64,000 bases of DNA from an uncultured Collinsella sp. (GTDB lineage: Bacteria > Actinomycetota > Coriobacteriia > Coriobacteriales > Coriobacteriaceae), in NCBI GenBank assembly GCA_958412345.1, contig CATYSO010000007.1, positions 1 through 64,000 on the forward strand. Reading direction: 5' to 3'. A program made the position numbers and the translations under genes. Each line of letters begins with the position of its first letter. Position 1 is the stretch's first letter. Below are positions 33,553-42,168 of this stretch, one piece after another. The notes below the pieces were generated by a model. The model was not told the DNA's origin, made no database searches, and saw only the letters and a program-made list of their open reading frames with translations.

Positions 33553-34935
33553 ATGTTTGTTGGACGTCGGGAAGAGCTTGAATCCCTGGAAACCGCCTAT
33601 CAAAAAGGTTCCTTTCAGTTTGCCGTAGTCTATGGAAGGCGTCGCGTGGGTAAAACCAGCCTGCTTCGCGTCTTTACACAGGGCAAACCCCATGTGATCT
33701 TCTTTACCGGACAGCAAACCGTTGCAAGCGAAAACCTCGCGCTGCTCAGCCGCGAGATACTTGGCGATAGCGCCGCAGGAGCAGCGTTCCCCTCTATCCA
33801 GGTTGCACTCGAATCCGTCTTCGAACACGCCAAAACAGAGCGAATCGTTCTGATTATTGACGAGTATCCCTACCTCGCCGAGAGCGATCCGGGCGTCTCG
33901 TCGTGCCTGCAAACGCTTATCGATCGACATAAAGACACGAGCAAGCTGTTCCTCGTGCTCTGCGGATCGTCCATGAGCTTTATGGAACACCAGGTACTAG
34001 GACACCAAAGCCCTCTTTATGGACGCCGCACCATGCAGCTGCGCATTGACCCCTTCACCATCTTTGACGTGGCTCTCATGCTTCCCGATGCACCCATCGA
34101 AAGGGTCATCGAGCTGTATTCCGTTGTTGGCGGGATGCCGCTCTATCTATCGCAGCTCGATGGCACGCGTTCCACTCAATGGAACCTTGAGCATGCGCTG
34201 TTGCGTCAAGATGCGTTTTTGTATGCCGAACCCCAGAACTATCTGCTGCAAGAGGTCCGCAGCCCAGCTATCTACAATGCCGTCATAACCGCCATTGCCA
34301 ACGGCTGTGTACGCTCCAAAGAGATTGCCGATGTTACCCACCTCGCAACTCCACAGGTCGCGCGACTGCTCGACGCATTGATCGAGCTGCGAATCGTTGA
34401 GCGCGTCACGCCTGTTGTAAAGGCAACAAAACGCAGGGTAGTCTATCGGATCTGCGATAACCTGTTTAGGTTTTGGTATCGGTTTGTTCCACAGTACGCA
34501 GGAACGATCGAAGAGGGACTCGGGGCCGCCGTTGCTGCACGTATCGTCAAACGTGACCTGCCTACCTTTGTGGGCCCTGCATTTGAAGAAGTGTGCCGCC
34601 AGTGGTTGATGCGGCAGGTTGTTGAGAGCGAGCTGGATGTGCTGCCCAAGGCAATCGGCTCTTGGTGGGGCACGAACCCGAACACGCGCCGGCAAGAAGA
34701 GATTGACGTTGTGCTTGAGGACGCCGATGGGGAGCTCATCGTTGGCGAGTGCAAATGGAGAAACGAGCCCGTAGATACCGACGTTCTTGAAACACTCGAG
34801 CGGCGCAGCGCGCTGCTGGGCCGGCCGATCAAACAGTACTACTTGTTTAGCAAGAGTGGATTTACCAAAGCGTGTCAAAATAGAGCGGCTCAAACAAGCA
34901 ACGCGAGGCTTATTGGGCTCGAGCAACTACTATAA
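33553..34935 (+). CDS. AAA+ ATPase with DUF234 nuclease-like C-terminus
   Basis: A 460-residue archaeal-type ATPase. Walker A is VYGRRRVGKTSLL, Walker B LIIDEYPYLAES, and the sensor reads VLCGSSMSFME. A winged helix (residues about 245-285, CVRSKEIADVTHLATPQVARLL) follows. The C-terminal DUF234 domain carries EEIDVVLED and LIVGECKW, a PD-(D/E)XK-like catalytic pattern. Such ATPases are widespread in gut bacteria with unclear roles. The gene is probably monocistronic, bounded by the repeat-bearing promoter and a strong terminator. Confidence 0.85.
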   Translation: MFVGRREELESLETAYQKGSFQFAVVYGRRRVGKTSLLRVFTQGKPHVIFFTGQQTVASENLALLSREILGDSAAGAAFPSIQVALESVFEHAKTERIVLIIDEYPYLAESDPGVSSCLQTLIDRHKDTSKLFLVLCGSSMSFMEHQVLGHQSPLYGRRTMQLRIDPFTIFDVALMLPDAPIERVIELYSVVGGMPLYLSQLDGTRSTQWNLEHALLRQDAFLYAEPQNYLLQEVRSPAIYNAVITAIANGCVRSKEIADVTHLATPQVARLLDALIELRIVERVTPVVKATKRRVVYRICDNLFRFWYRFVPQYAGTIEEGLGAAVAARIVKRDLPTFVGPAFEEVCRQWLMRQVVESELDVLPKAIGSWWGTNPNTRRQEEIDVVLEDADGELIVGECKWRNEPVDTDVLETLERRSALLGRPIKQYYLFSKSGFTKACQNRAAQTSNARLIGLEQLL

Positions 34936-34977
34936 GAAAGGGGCTTGGAAACAGTTTTCCAAGCCCCTTTCAGTTTT
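34935..34977. terminator. Bidirectional terminator between convergent genes
   Basis: A 16-base stem (GAAAGGGGCTTGGAAA against TTTTCCAAGCCCCTTT) with A and T runs on both sides, separating the ATPase gene from the minus-strand zinc-ribbon gene. Confidence 0.88.
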
Positions 34978-36593
34978 TATTCGATTCCCACCTTTTTGAG
35001 CGTATCTTTGGTGACTTCCGCAACTTGATTGGGATCGACGTGGGATTCCCCTGAAATAGAACCGTAACCTGAGGTTGAGAAATCAAGGAAGTAGTATGTC
35101 CGGTAATTGTGCCCATAGCCAAATTGCTGATATAGAGCATTATAGTCCGTCTCGGAAATTTCCTTGCCCTCCGACGCATAATACTCTTCGTAGCCATTGC
35201 CTTCGCTCGGCTCAACTCCCCAGGACTCGTAGTTGCTTACAAGCGAAAAAACATCGCCTTTCTTGCCATATACCGAAGTATTGTCCCCGGCCAAAGCCTG
35301 CCTGCCAGTGAGCAATGCCGTAATCGCATTGCTCATCTCATATGTTCTTTGGCTTACGAGGATGCTGCCGCCATCCGCTTTAATCAGCGGAAGAAACATC
35401 GTTCCTCCGTTGCTGTTATCAAGCCAATTTTGACTGTAAAGTCTCTTGACACCACCATCAGCTGCCGACCAAACCTCTACGGTGTAGGACTTCTGAAGTC
35501 CCTCTATATCTCCATTCCAAGCACTCTTTAATTCGTCATCGCTCATACCGTTCACAACGGTCAAGAACTCAGGCTGGCCATCCTGATCAAAATCAACGAG
35601 GTCGACAAGGCAAAGCCCTCGCATCGCATAGACAGAATCAGTCACCTCAACAATTTGTGGCTCTCCATAGCACGCTAGGTATTCCTGGCACTTTTGCTTG
35701 TAAGCGGCATACGCAGCGGTATTGTCCGCCGCGGCGCCTCCATCCTTCTTGTCGCCTTCGTCTGTCTTTGTATCGGCCTCGTTGACCTTAGGCACCTCGA
35801 GGGAAACCTCTTTTATGGCATCAGTGGATTTAGAGTTATCAACGACTTCGACGGGGATAGCCCACTCGACTTTGGAATTAGAGTCCTTAACGGTAAGAGT
35901 ATATTTTCCCGGTTTAACATCGGGAAACTGGCTTACCGTGAAGCCCTCGTCACCCTTAACCTCAGCGTTGGTGCTGTAGCCGTTGTCGCCGTTCAGGGTC
36001 ACCGAGTACTTCTTGAGCTTCTCGCCCTTTGCGTCGGTCGGGGTGATCTTGGATTCTTGGACCACCACGATGGCTTTGTCCTGGCCGTAATGGGCAACGT
36101 CGCCGGATTTGCAAAAGAACAGCAGATAGCTAAAGATGGCAATGACTGCCACACCAACGACGATACCAACGATATAGAGCGCCTTGGGCTCCTTTTTCCG
36201 TGCGGATGCATTCACCGCAGAAACAGGGGCTGGCGCCGCGACGGGCTTGGCGACCGGATTGCTCGGTTTTGGCCGGTCGGCGCGCACGGCAGGAATCGAA
36301 GGCGTTGCACCGGACGACACGTCGTCTTTGGGCTGGTCGTCTTCTTCGTCCGCTACGGGCTCGCTCTCCACGGGCGACTTTTCCTCCCCCGCCTCGGCAC
36401 CGGCGGAAGACTCCTTCTCCGTTTCGCCACTAGCGAAAATCTCTTCCGCAGCTTCATTGATAACGGAAGGCTCTTCTGCCACTTCGTTGCTGGCAGAGTT
36501 CAGCACCGCCTTCGCATCTTCGAGTGCATAGCCACACTCGGTGCAGTATCGCAAATCGCCATCAAGCTCAAATCCACAGTTGGGACAGAACAT
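34977..36593 (-). CDS. Zinc-ribbon membrane protein with large outer domain
   Basis: A 538-residue protein: zinc ribbon CPNCGFELDGDLRYCTECG, an acidic disordered stretch of about 115 residues, one membrane helix (IVGIVVGVAVIAIFSYLLFF), then an outer region. The outer part begins with an Ig-like segment (YSVTLNGDNGYSTNAEV, KPGKYTLTVKDSNSKVEW) and ends in an alpha/beta domain with LVDLVDFDQDGQPEFLTV, similar to the calcium-loop motif in the protein at 29.7 kb. It starts one base after the neighbouring zinc-ribbon gene, with AAGGAGG before the ATG. Function unknown. Confidence 0.7.
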   Translation of the reverse strand: MFCPNCGFELDGDLRYCTECGYALEDAKAVLNSASNEVAEEPSVINEAAEEIFASGETEKESSAGAEAGEEKSPVESEPVADEEDDQPKDDVSSGATPSIPAVRADRPKPSNPVAKPVAAPAPVSAVNASARKKEPKALYIVGIVVGVAVIAIFSYLLFFCKSGDVAHYGQDKAIVVVQESKITPTDAKGEKLKKYSVTLNGDNGYSTNAEVKGDEGFTVSQFPDVKPGKYTLTVKDSNSKVEWAIPVEVVDNSKSTDAIKEVSLEVPKVNEADTKTDEGDKKDGGAAADNTAAYAAYKQKCQEYLACYGEPQIVEVTDSVYAMRGLCLVDLVDFDQDGQPEFLTVVNGMSDDELKSAWNGDIEGLQKSYTVEVWSAADGGVKRLYSQNWLDNSNGGTMFLPLIKADGGSILVSQRTYEMSNAITALLTGRQALAGDNTSVYGKKGDVFSLVSNYESWGVEPSEGNGYEEYYASEGKEISETDYNALYQQFGYGHNYRTYYFLDFSTSGYGSISGESHVDPNQVAEVTKDTLKKVGIE

Positions 36594-36594
36594 G

Positions 36595-37812
36595 TTAGTC
36601 CTCCTTATCGACTTTCACCGTTGTACCGTCCTTGACCTCATCAGGGGTTACTTCGGACCCCACTTGAGACTCATCATCCCAGGACGCAACCAAAATCTCG
36701 CAATTGCCGTCCGCAAAAGAACCGAGCTCATAGTCTTCGGTGCGATACACCAGTCCCTTGGATGTCACATACAAGCATGTTGAGCCCTTGATTGAATAGT
36801 CTGAAGAATCGCTCCGCATGAGCATAGAATTGTAATCAGACGGATGCTCTCTGCGCATTTCCGTAAGATACGGCCAAACTGCCGAACTCATAGAACTGGC
36901 AAGATCCTCGGTATCAATGCCGAACATGTCCTGAGGACTAACAGTGTCACCCGTATGCAAATCAAAAATAACACCAGTCACAACCGTGTCGCCATGCGGA
37001 CCCCATCCCGTCGAATAGCGCTCGTCACGGATACAGAAATAGTTCTCATCCATGTACGTAACCGTCACGTTTCTCGATATGCAGGGAAATTCGCCATCGG
37101 GATATAACTCTGCATCTGATTGCTCATTATCTGATGCCCGATTCGTTCGCTCCGCATCAATTTGAAGGGGCTCGAGAATCGCCTTGTTAATTTTGTCTGT
37201 GATGTCGTCTTTGGCGGTGCTCTTAAGTTGCGGATAGGACCATTCCATGTCAGTCCGCTCGCCCCGATTTAACATAGGGTCGACCGGAGCAGACACCGTC
37301 AATGATTTTGCCTCCAACGTATAGACAACTTCTTCGGCCGCTCTCTCGTCCTTCTTGGGCCTTTCGGTCGTTTGCTCCTGCTGCACGGATTGCTGCTGGA
37401 GATTGGGCTCGATGACGTTCTTGTAGAGCATGAAAGCAGCGTAAGCGATGCCTGCCGCGGCGATAAATGCGGCGATCATGATAGCGAACTGCGGCACTAG
37501 GCGGTTACCGACCTGACAGCGTTGCATAAAGAAGTTGTACATCTGGGAGTGACCGCTACTCGCAGTCTTCGAGACCGGTTCGGGGCTCGGTTCTGCTGTG
37601 GACTCGGCATTCGCGGATCCTATCGCAGAGTCCGTTTCGGTATCCGTGGGTTCCAATATGACTTCAGCGGACGATGATTCTCGCTCCGACGGCTCGGCCT
37701 TGGGCCCCTCCTCGGCCGCAGTCTTGCCCGAGAGCCCGCCCAAGGGCAGACCGCATTCGGTACAGAACCGCGCATCGTCGCTGATTTTGCTACCACATTT
37801 GGGGCAAAACAT
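36595..37812 (-). CDS. Zinc-ribbon membrane protein, DUF3298-like outer domain
   Basis: A 405-residue protein with the same layout as its neighbours: zinc ribbon CPKCGSKISDDARFCTECG, acidic linker, FFMQRCQVGNRLVPQ, one membrane helix and an outer domain. That outer domain resembles DUF3298/RsiV-type folds (DENYFCIRDERYSTGWGPHG, VSPQDMF). RsiV is an anti-sigma factor that binds lysozyme in Bacillus; only the outer fold is similar here. GGAGAAGAAGG precedes the ATG at 37812. First gene of a two-gene operon with the following zinc-ribbon gene. Confidence 0.72.
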   Translation of the reverse strand: MFCPKCGSKISDDARFCTECGLPLGGLSGKTAAEEGPKAEPSERESSSAEVILEPTDTETDSAIGSANAESTAEPSPEPVSKTASSGHSQMYNFFMQRCQVGNRLVPQFAIMIAAFIAAAGIAYAAFMLYKNVIEPNLQQQSVQQEQTTERPKKDERAAEEVVYTLEAKSLTVSAPVDPMLNRGERTDMEWSYPQLKSTAKDDITDKINKAILEPLQIDAERTNRASDNEQSDAELYPDGEFPCISRNVTVTYMDENYFCIRDERYSTGWGPHGDTVVTGVIFDLHTGDTVSPQDMFGIDTEDLASSMSSAVWPYLTEMRREHPSDYNSMLMRSDSSDYSIKGSTCLYVTSKGLVYRTEDYELGSFADGNCEILVASWDDESQVGSEVTPDEVKDGTTVKVDKED

Positions 37813-38170
37813 GAGCCTTCTTCTCCGATTCCTTTTAGTCTCACTGAGTCGTGAGTTACTCACGTGCTGTTTGTTTCGTAGTTTAACTATTTCTTAAACA
37901 AATCGATGGGTCACTTGAACAGACGCATACCCGCTCAAGCGACTCTATACCGGCTAGCTATCCTTGCTCATGATATGGGTGTCAGTGTAAGAAAATCGTT
38001 GAACAGGGTTGCTCCCTCGAAGTCCGAACCGATACTGAACTTGAAACTATCTTTATTTACCGAGATGGAGAAATCGCCGCTGATATCCATATCATGCGCG
38101 CAGCCAACCACCCCCATTTTTCGGTCCCACCTGTCACGTTATCAGGAGCCAGAAATCGAAGAGATGGTAA
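37813..38170. other. Gene-poor gap with possible gene remnant
   Basis: No complete gene is visible. One frame from about 37974 has the protein-like run LEVRTDTELETIFIYRDGE followed by IAADIHIMRAANHPHFS, but there is no start codon and a stop precedes it, so it may be a decayed gene fragment. Confidence 0.25.
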
Positions 38171-38214
38171 AAGCCGCTTGGGGCACATGTGGTTCCATAT
38201 GCCCCAAGCGGCTA
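38171..38214 (-). terminator. Terminator of the purF-purM-purN operon
   Basis: A near-perfect stem (AGCCGCTTGGGGCA with TGCCCCAAGCGGCT), followed by T residues on the minus strand, 50 bases past purN. Confidence 0.88.
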
Positions 38215-38264
38215 TTTCGATTGCTTATGTCACAAAGAAAACTCAGCGACTCTTTTACACACGA

Positions 38265-38963
38265 CTAACGCGCCGCATCAACTGCGACCTTGCCGCTCTC
38301 CAGCACGTGGACGCGCCCATCGGCGAGCATCTGCACGACCTCGGGATACAGCACATGCTCGATCGCGTGGATGTGCTCCTCGAGCGTATCGACATCCCAG
38401 CCCTCCTCGACGGCCAGCGCGCGCTGGGCGATGATGGGGCCGTTGTCGTAGATCTCGTTGGCAAAGTGCACGGTCACGCCGGTCACCTTGACGCCGCGAG
38501 CAAACGCGTCGTCAATCGCATGGGCGCCAGTAAAGCTCGGCAGCAGCGCTGGATGCAGATTGACCACGCGGTTGGGGAACGCGGCCAGCAGCGGCGTGTG
38601 CACCATGCGCATGTAGCCGGCCATGACCACATACTCGCAGCCGCGCTCGAGCAGCTCGTGCGCGATGATCTCGTCGGCGGCGATGGGATCGGCGTACACA
38701 TCCTTGGACAGCGTGAGCGTCTGGATACCCGCACGTTCGGCACGCTGCAGACCCTTGGCCGAAGGACGGCTCGACACCACGAGCTCAATCGAGGCGTTGA
38801 GCTTGCCGGCGGCGATCAGGTCGATGAGCGCCTGCAGGTTGGTGCCCGAACCGCTGATGAGCACGCCGATCTTGAGCGGCTCGGCCGTATCGGTGCCGGT
38901 CGGACGGGTGTAGGGATCCCAGCTCAGGCCCTCGGCAGCAGTCGTCTGCTCGTTAGCGCTCAT
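38265..38963 (-). CDS. purN: Phosphoribosylglycinamide formyltransferase PurN
   Basis: Third step of purine synthesis: transfers formyl from 10-formyltetrahydrofolate to GAR. Family motifs are ISGSGTNLQALID near the start, HPALLPSFTGAHAIDDA with the catalytic His, and VTVHFANEIYDNGPII. At 232 residues it is longer than usual because of about 28 extra N-terminal residues before PLKIGVLISGSGTN. The start overlaps the end of purM by eleven bases, showing coupling. Confidence 0.95.
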   Translation of the reverse strand: MSANEQTTAAEGLSWDPYTRPTGTDTAEPLKIGVLISGSGTNLQALIDLIAAGKLNASIELVVSSRPSAKGLQRAERAGIQTLTLSKDVYADPIAADEIIAHELLERGCEYVVMAGYMRMVHTPLLAAFPNRVVNLHPALLPSFTGAHAIDDAFARGVKVTGVTVHFANEIYDNGPIIAQRALAVEEGWDVDTLEEHIHAIEHVLYPEVVQMLADGRVHVLESGKVAVDAAR

Positions 38964-40056
38964 CGGAGTACACGACCTTACCGGAGCCCTCGACGCACTC
39001 GCCCACGCGGAACGGCTTCTCGCCCAGCGCGACCAGAGCCTCGGTCACGGCGGCCTCGTCCTCGGGAGTGACGATCAGGCACAGGCCAACGCCCATGTTG
39101 AAGGTCTTGCACGCCTCGTTGGGCGCAAGCTCGGCCTGGCGCGACACGTAGGTGATGACAGGCGGAACGTCCCAGCCCATCTCGGCACCGTTGCGGGTGA
39201 CCACGGCGTCGACGTCGTCGGCGAGCGCGCGGTTGAGGTTCTCGGTGATGCCGCCGCCGGTGATGTGGGCAATGGCGTGAACGTTGGCGCCGCCGCGGAG
39301 CAGCTCCAGAATCGGCTTCACATAAATGCGCGTGGGAGCCAGCAGGGCATCGGCGAGCGATACGCCACCGAGCTCCTCGAGCGGACGGCTCAGCTCCTCG
39401 GCCTTAGCGGCGGCCTCGGGCGTGCCCGGCTTAATGCCGTCGACACCGATGACCTTGCGCACGAGCGAGTAGCCGTTGGAGTGAACGCCGGTGGAAGGCA
39501 GGCCCAGGATCACGTCGCCGGGGCGGACGTTCGCGGGGTCGAGCATCTTAGGACGATCGACGACGCCCACGGTAAAGCCGGCGAGGTCGTAATCGGCAGG
39601 AGCCATGACGCCCGGGTGCTCGGCCATCTCGCCGCCCACGAGTGCACAGCCCGCGAGCTTGCAGCCGTCGGCCACGCCCTTGATAATCTTTGCCATGTGC
39701 TCGGCCTCGATGTGGCCGATGGCAACGTAATCCAGGAAGAACAGCGGCTCGGCGCCCGAAGCCAGAATGTCGTTCACGCACATGGCAACCAGGTCCTGGC
39801 CCACCGTCTCGTGGCGGTCCATGATCTGAGCGAGCACGAGCTTGGTGCCCACGCCGTCGGTGCCGCTGATCAGGATCGGGTCTTCCATATCCTTAAGCGC
39901 GGCGGCCGAGAACAGGCCACCAAAGCCGCCAATGCCGCCGATAACCTCGGGGCGGTTAGTGTCCTTGACCATCTGCTTAATCGCGTCGACGGCGCGGCCG
40001 CCCTCGGCGGTATCGACGCCGGCGTCCTCGTACGTCACATGCTTGCTGTCGCTCAT
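38953..40056 (-). CDS. purM: Phosphoribosylformylglycinamidine cyclo-ligase PurM
   Basis: ATP-dependent ring closure of FGAM to AIR, fifth step of purine synthesis. The 367-residue protein begins with VTYEDAGVDTAEGGRAVDAI, and has LISGTDGVGTKLVLA, VALVGGEMAEHPG-type VGGEMAEHPGVM, LPSTGVHSNGYSLVRKV and ITGGGITENLNRAL. AGAGGAAGG supports the ATG. It lies between purF and purN in one operon; a GGGACAG hairpin occupies the gap to purF. Confidence 0.97.
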   Translation of the reverse strand: MSDSKHVTYEDAGVDTAEGGRAVDAIKQMVKDTNRPEVIGGIGGFGGLFSAAALKDMEDPILISGTDGVGTKLVLAQIMDRHETVGQDLVAMCVNDILASGAEPLFFLDYVAIGHIEAEHMAKIIKGVADGCKLAGCALVGGEMAEHPGVMAPADYDLAGFTVGVVDRPKMLDPANVRPGDVILGLPSTGVHSNGYSLVRKVIGVDGIKPGTPEAAAKAEELSRPLEELGGVSLADALLAPTRIYVKPILELLRGGANVHAIAHITGGGITENLNRALADDVDAVVTRNGAEMGWDVPPVITYVSRQAELAPNEACKTFNMGVGLCLIVTPEDEAAVTEALVALGEKPFRVGECVEGSGKVVYSDER

Positions 40057-40172
40057 CTGAGCCTTCCTCTCCCACTACCGTCCGACGCCCGGGCGCCAAA
40101 CGGTGCTCATAGTTGTCCTCGATTCGGTGCATGCCATAACAACACGCACCGTCATATCAACAAAACAGCAGG

Positions 40173-40216
40173 TAAAACCTACCAAAATAAACCTGTCCCT
40201 TTTTGGCAGGTTTTAG
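40173..40216 (-). repeat. GGGACAG hairpin between purF and purM
   Basis: Arms AAAACCTACCAAAA and TTTTGGCAGGTTTT enclose TAAACCTGTCCCT. It lies directly past the purF stop, inside the presumed operon, so it may attenuate rather than end transcription. Confidence 0.75.
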
Positions 40217-41883
40217 GCCTCGCCGTGCTCCTGTTCCCAGCTGCGATCGACGTATTTCTCGACCACGGCGTCGTCGTCAAAGTGCAGCGGCTTGTCCAGG
40301 TTGCGGGGCTTAAAGCCCTCCATGAACTTGTCGCGGCCAAAGCTCTCGGGAATCGCCACGGGATAGCGGCCGGTAAAGCACGCATCGCAGTAGCCGCCCC
40401 TGGGCATGACCTTCAGCAGGCCCTCGACCGAAAGGAAGGCCAGCGAATCGGCGCCGATGTACTCGCAAATCTCGTCGACCGTCTTGTTGGCGCTGATGAG
40501 CTGCGACTGCACGTCGGTATCGATGCCGTAGAAGCACGGCCAGATGACCTCGGGCGAGTTGATGCGAATGTGAATCTCTTTGGCGCCGGCGTTGCGCAGC
40601 ATCTTGACGAGCTGCACCATGGTGGTGCCGCGGACGATGGAGTCGTCGATGACGACCAGGCGCTTGCCCTCGATGTTGTCGCGCAGCGGGTTGAGCTTCA
40701 TACGCACGCCCATGGCGCGCAGCTCCTGCGTGGGCTCGATAAACGTACGGCCCACGTAGCGGTTCTTGATGAGGCCCTCACCAAAGGGAATGCCGCTCTC
40801 GTGCGAATACCCTTCCGCAGGCGGCAGGCCGGAGTCGGGCACGCCGATGACCAGGTCGGCCTCGACGGGTTCCTCGTGCGCCAGCTGACGACCCATGTCA
40901 TAACGGCAGGCGTAGACGCTCTTGCCGTTCATGATGGAATCGGGGCGAGCGAAGTAGACCTGCTCAAAGATGCAGTTGGCGGGCTCTTCGGCGGCAGGCA
41001 CGCCCTGCTCGGATACGAGGCCCTCGGCGCTGATGCGCAAAATCTCACCGGGACGGACGTCGCGGACGTACTCGGCGCCCACAATGTCGAGCGCGCACGT
41101 CTCGGAGGCGACGACCCAGCCGCCGGCGCGGGTGACATGGGTGGTGGCGTCGACCGTCGCGGCGCCGTCCTGCGACGGCAGCTGCGAAACGGATGCGACA
41201 TCGGCCTGGTCCAGGCCCTCGTCCACCAGCTTGCCCAGCACGAGCGGGCGAATGCCGTGCGGATCGCGGAAGGCGTAGAGCGCCTGCTCGTTGATGAGCG
41301 TCATGGCGTAGCCGCCGCGCACGAGCTCCATGGTCTTGCGAATGCCCTCGCGCAGATGGCCCGTACGCTGGGTAAAGTAGCCGATGAGCTTGGTCGCGAC
41401 CTCGGAATCCGAGTTGGAGAGGAACGGCACGCCGAGTTCGATCAGCTGGCGGCGCAGCTCGTCGGTGTTGACGAGGGTGCCGTTGTGCGCGAGCGCGATG
41501 ATGACGCTATTAATCGTAGAGAGATGCGGCTGAGAGGCTTCCCAGCTCTTGGCGCCGGCAGTGCCGTAGCGCACGTGACCCACGGCCAACTGGCCGGAGA
41601 GCGTCGACAGGTCGGCATTGGAGAACACGCGGTCGAGCAGGCCCAGGTCCTTGCGGACCATAACCGTGCCGCCGTCACCAACAGCGATTCCCGCCGATTC
41701 CTGGCCGCGGTGCTGCAGTGCACGCAGGCCAAAGTACGTCAGTCGAGCCACGTCGCGATCGGGCGCCCACACACCAAAAATGCCGCATTCCTCATGCAGC
41801 TGGTCGGAGTCCGGATCATACGTCGACATGGTGTTCACCTGTCCCGCGGCACGCTCGGCCGCGCGGATGGTTTCTTGAGACAT
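40213..41883 (-). CDS. purF: Amidophosphoribosyltransferase PurF
   Basis: First committed step of purine synthesis: PRPP plus glutamine to phosphoribosylamine. The sequence has ECGIFGVWAP, where the Cys becomes the N-terminal nucleophile after removal of a propeptide of about 32 residues. LRALQHRGQESAGIAV follows. The PRPP site is RLVVIDDSIVRGTTM, and near the C-terminus is YCDACFTGRYPV. A GAGGGG lies nine bases before the chosen ATG; a second ATG at residue 19 is possible. It leads the purF-purM-purN operon. Confidence 0.96.
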   Translation of the reverse strand: MSQETIRAAERAAGQVNTMSTYDPDSDQLHEECGIFGVWAPDRDVARLTYFGLRALQHRGQESAGIAVGDGGTVMVRKDLGLLDRVFSNADLSTLSGQLAVGHVRYGTAGAKSWEASQPHLSTINSVIIALAHNGTLVNTDELRRQLIELGVPFLSNSDSEVATKLIGYFTQRTGHLREGIRKTMELVRGGYAMTLINEQALYAFRDPHGIRPLVLGKLVDEGLDQADVASVSQLPSQDGAATVDATTHVTRAGGWVVASETCALDIVGAEYVRDVRPGEILRISAEGLVSEQGVPAAEEPANCIFEQVYFARPDSIMNGKSVYACRYDMGRQLAHEEPVEADLVIGVPDSGLPPAEGYSHESGIPFGEGLIKNRYVGRTFIEPTQELRAMGVRMKLNPLRDNIEGKRLVVIDDSIVRGTTMVQLVKMLRNAGAKEIHIRINSPEVIWPCFYGIDTDVQSQLISANKTVDEICEYIGADSLAFLSVEGLLKVMPRGGYCDACFTGRYPVAIPESFGRDKFMEGFKPRNLDKPLHFDDDAVVEKYVDRSWEQEHGEA

Positions 41884-42168
41884 GGCATCCCCTCAGAGCC
41901 TCGTATTTTGGCGTTACCCGCCTTATTATACGCACGGCGTGACGTGCTCCCCCGCGCACGAGCAGCGCTTTTTAAAAGCCCACCGAGCTAATAATCCGTT
42001 TTGCGTCCAAACATTTTATTGGTCTGTCCAGTACAAGCTCTCAGGCCCCCAGATGGCCGCCGCGTCCACCGTTGGGGATTACAAAGTTGCAATTGGGACG
42101 TTCGTCCTGTCTTTTGGCAGGTCGGCGGCGTATCCTTATAACCTACAACAAAGCGAGAAAGGTTCTGT

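Noticed and set aside
39265..41991. 908-codon open frame on the plus strand
   Set aside because: Antisense to purM and purF, with no recognisable domains.
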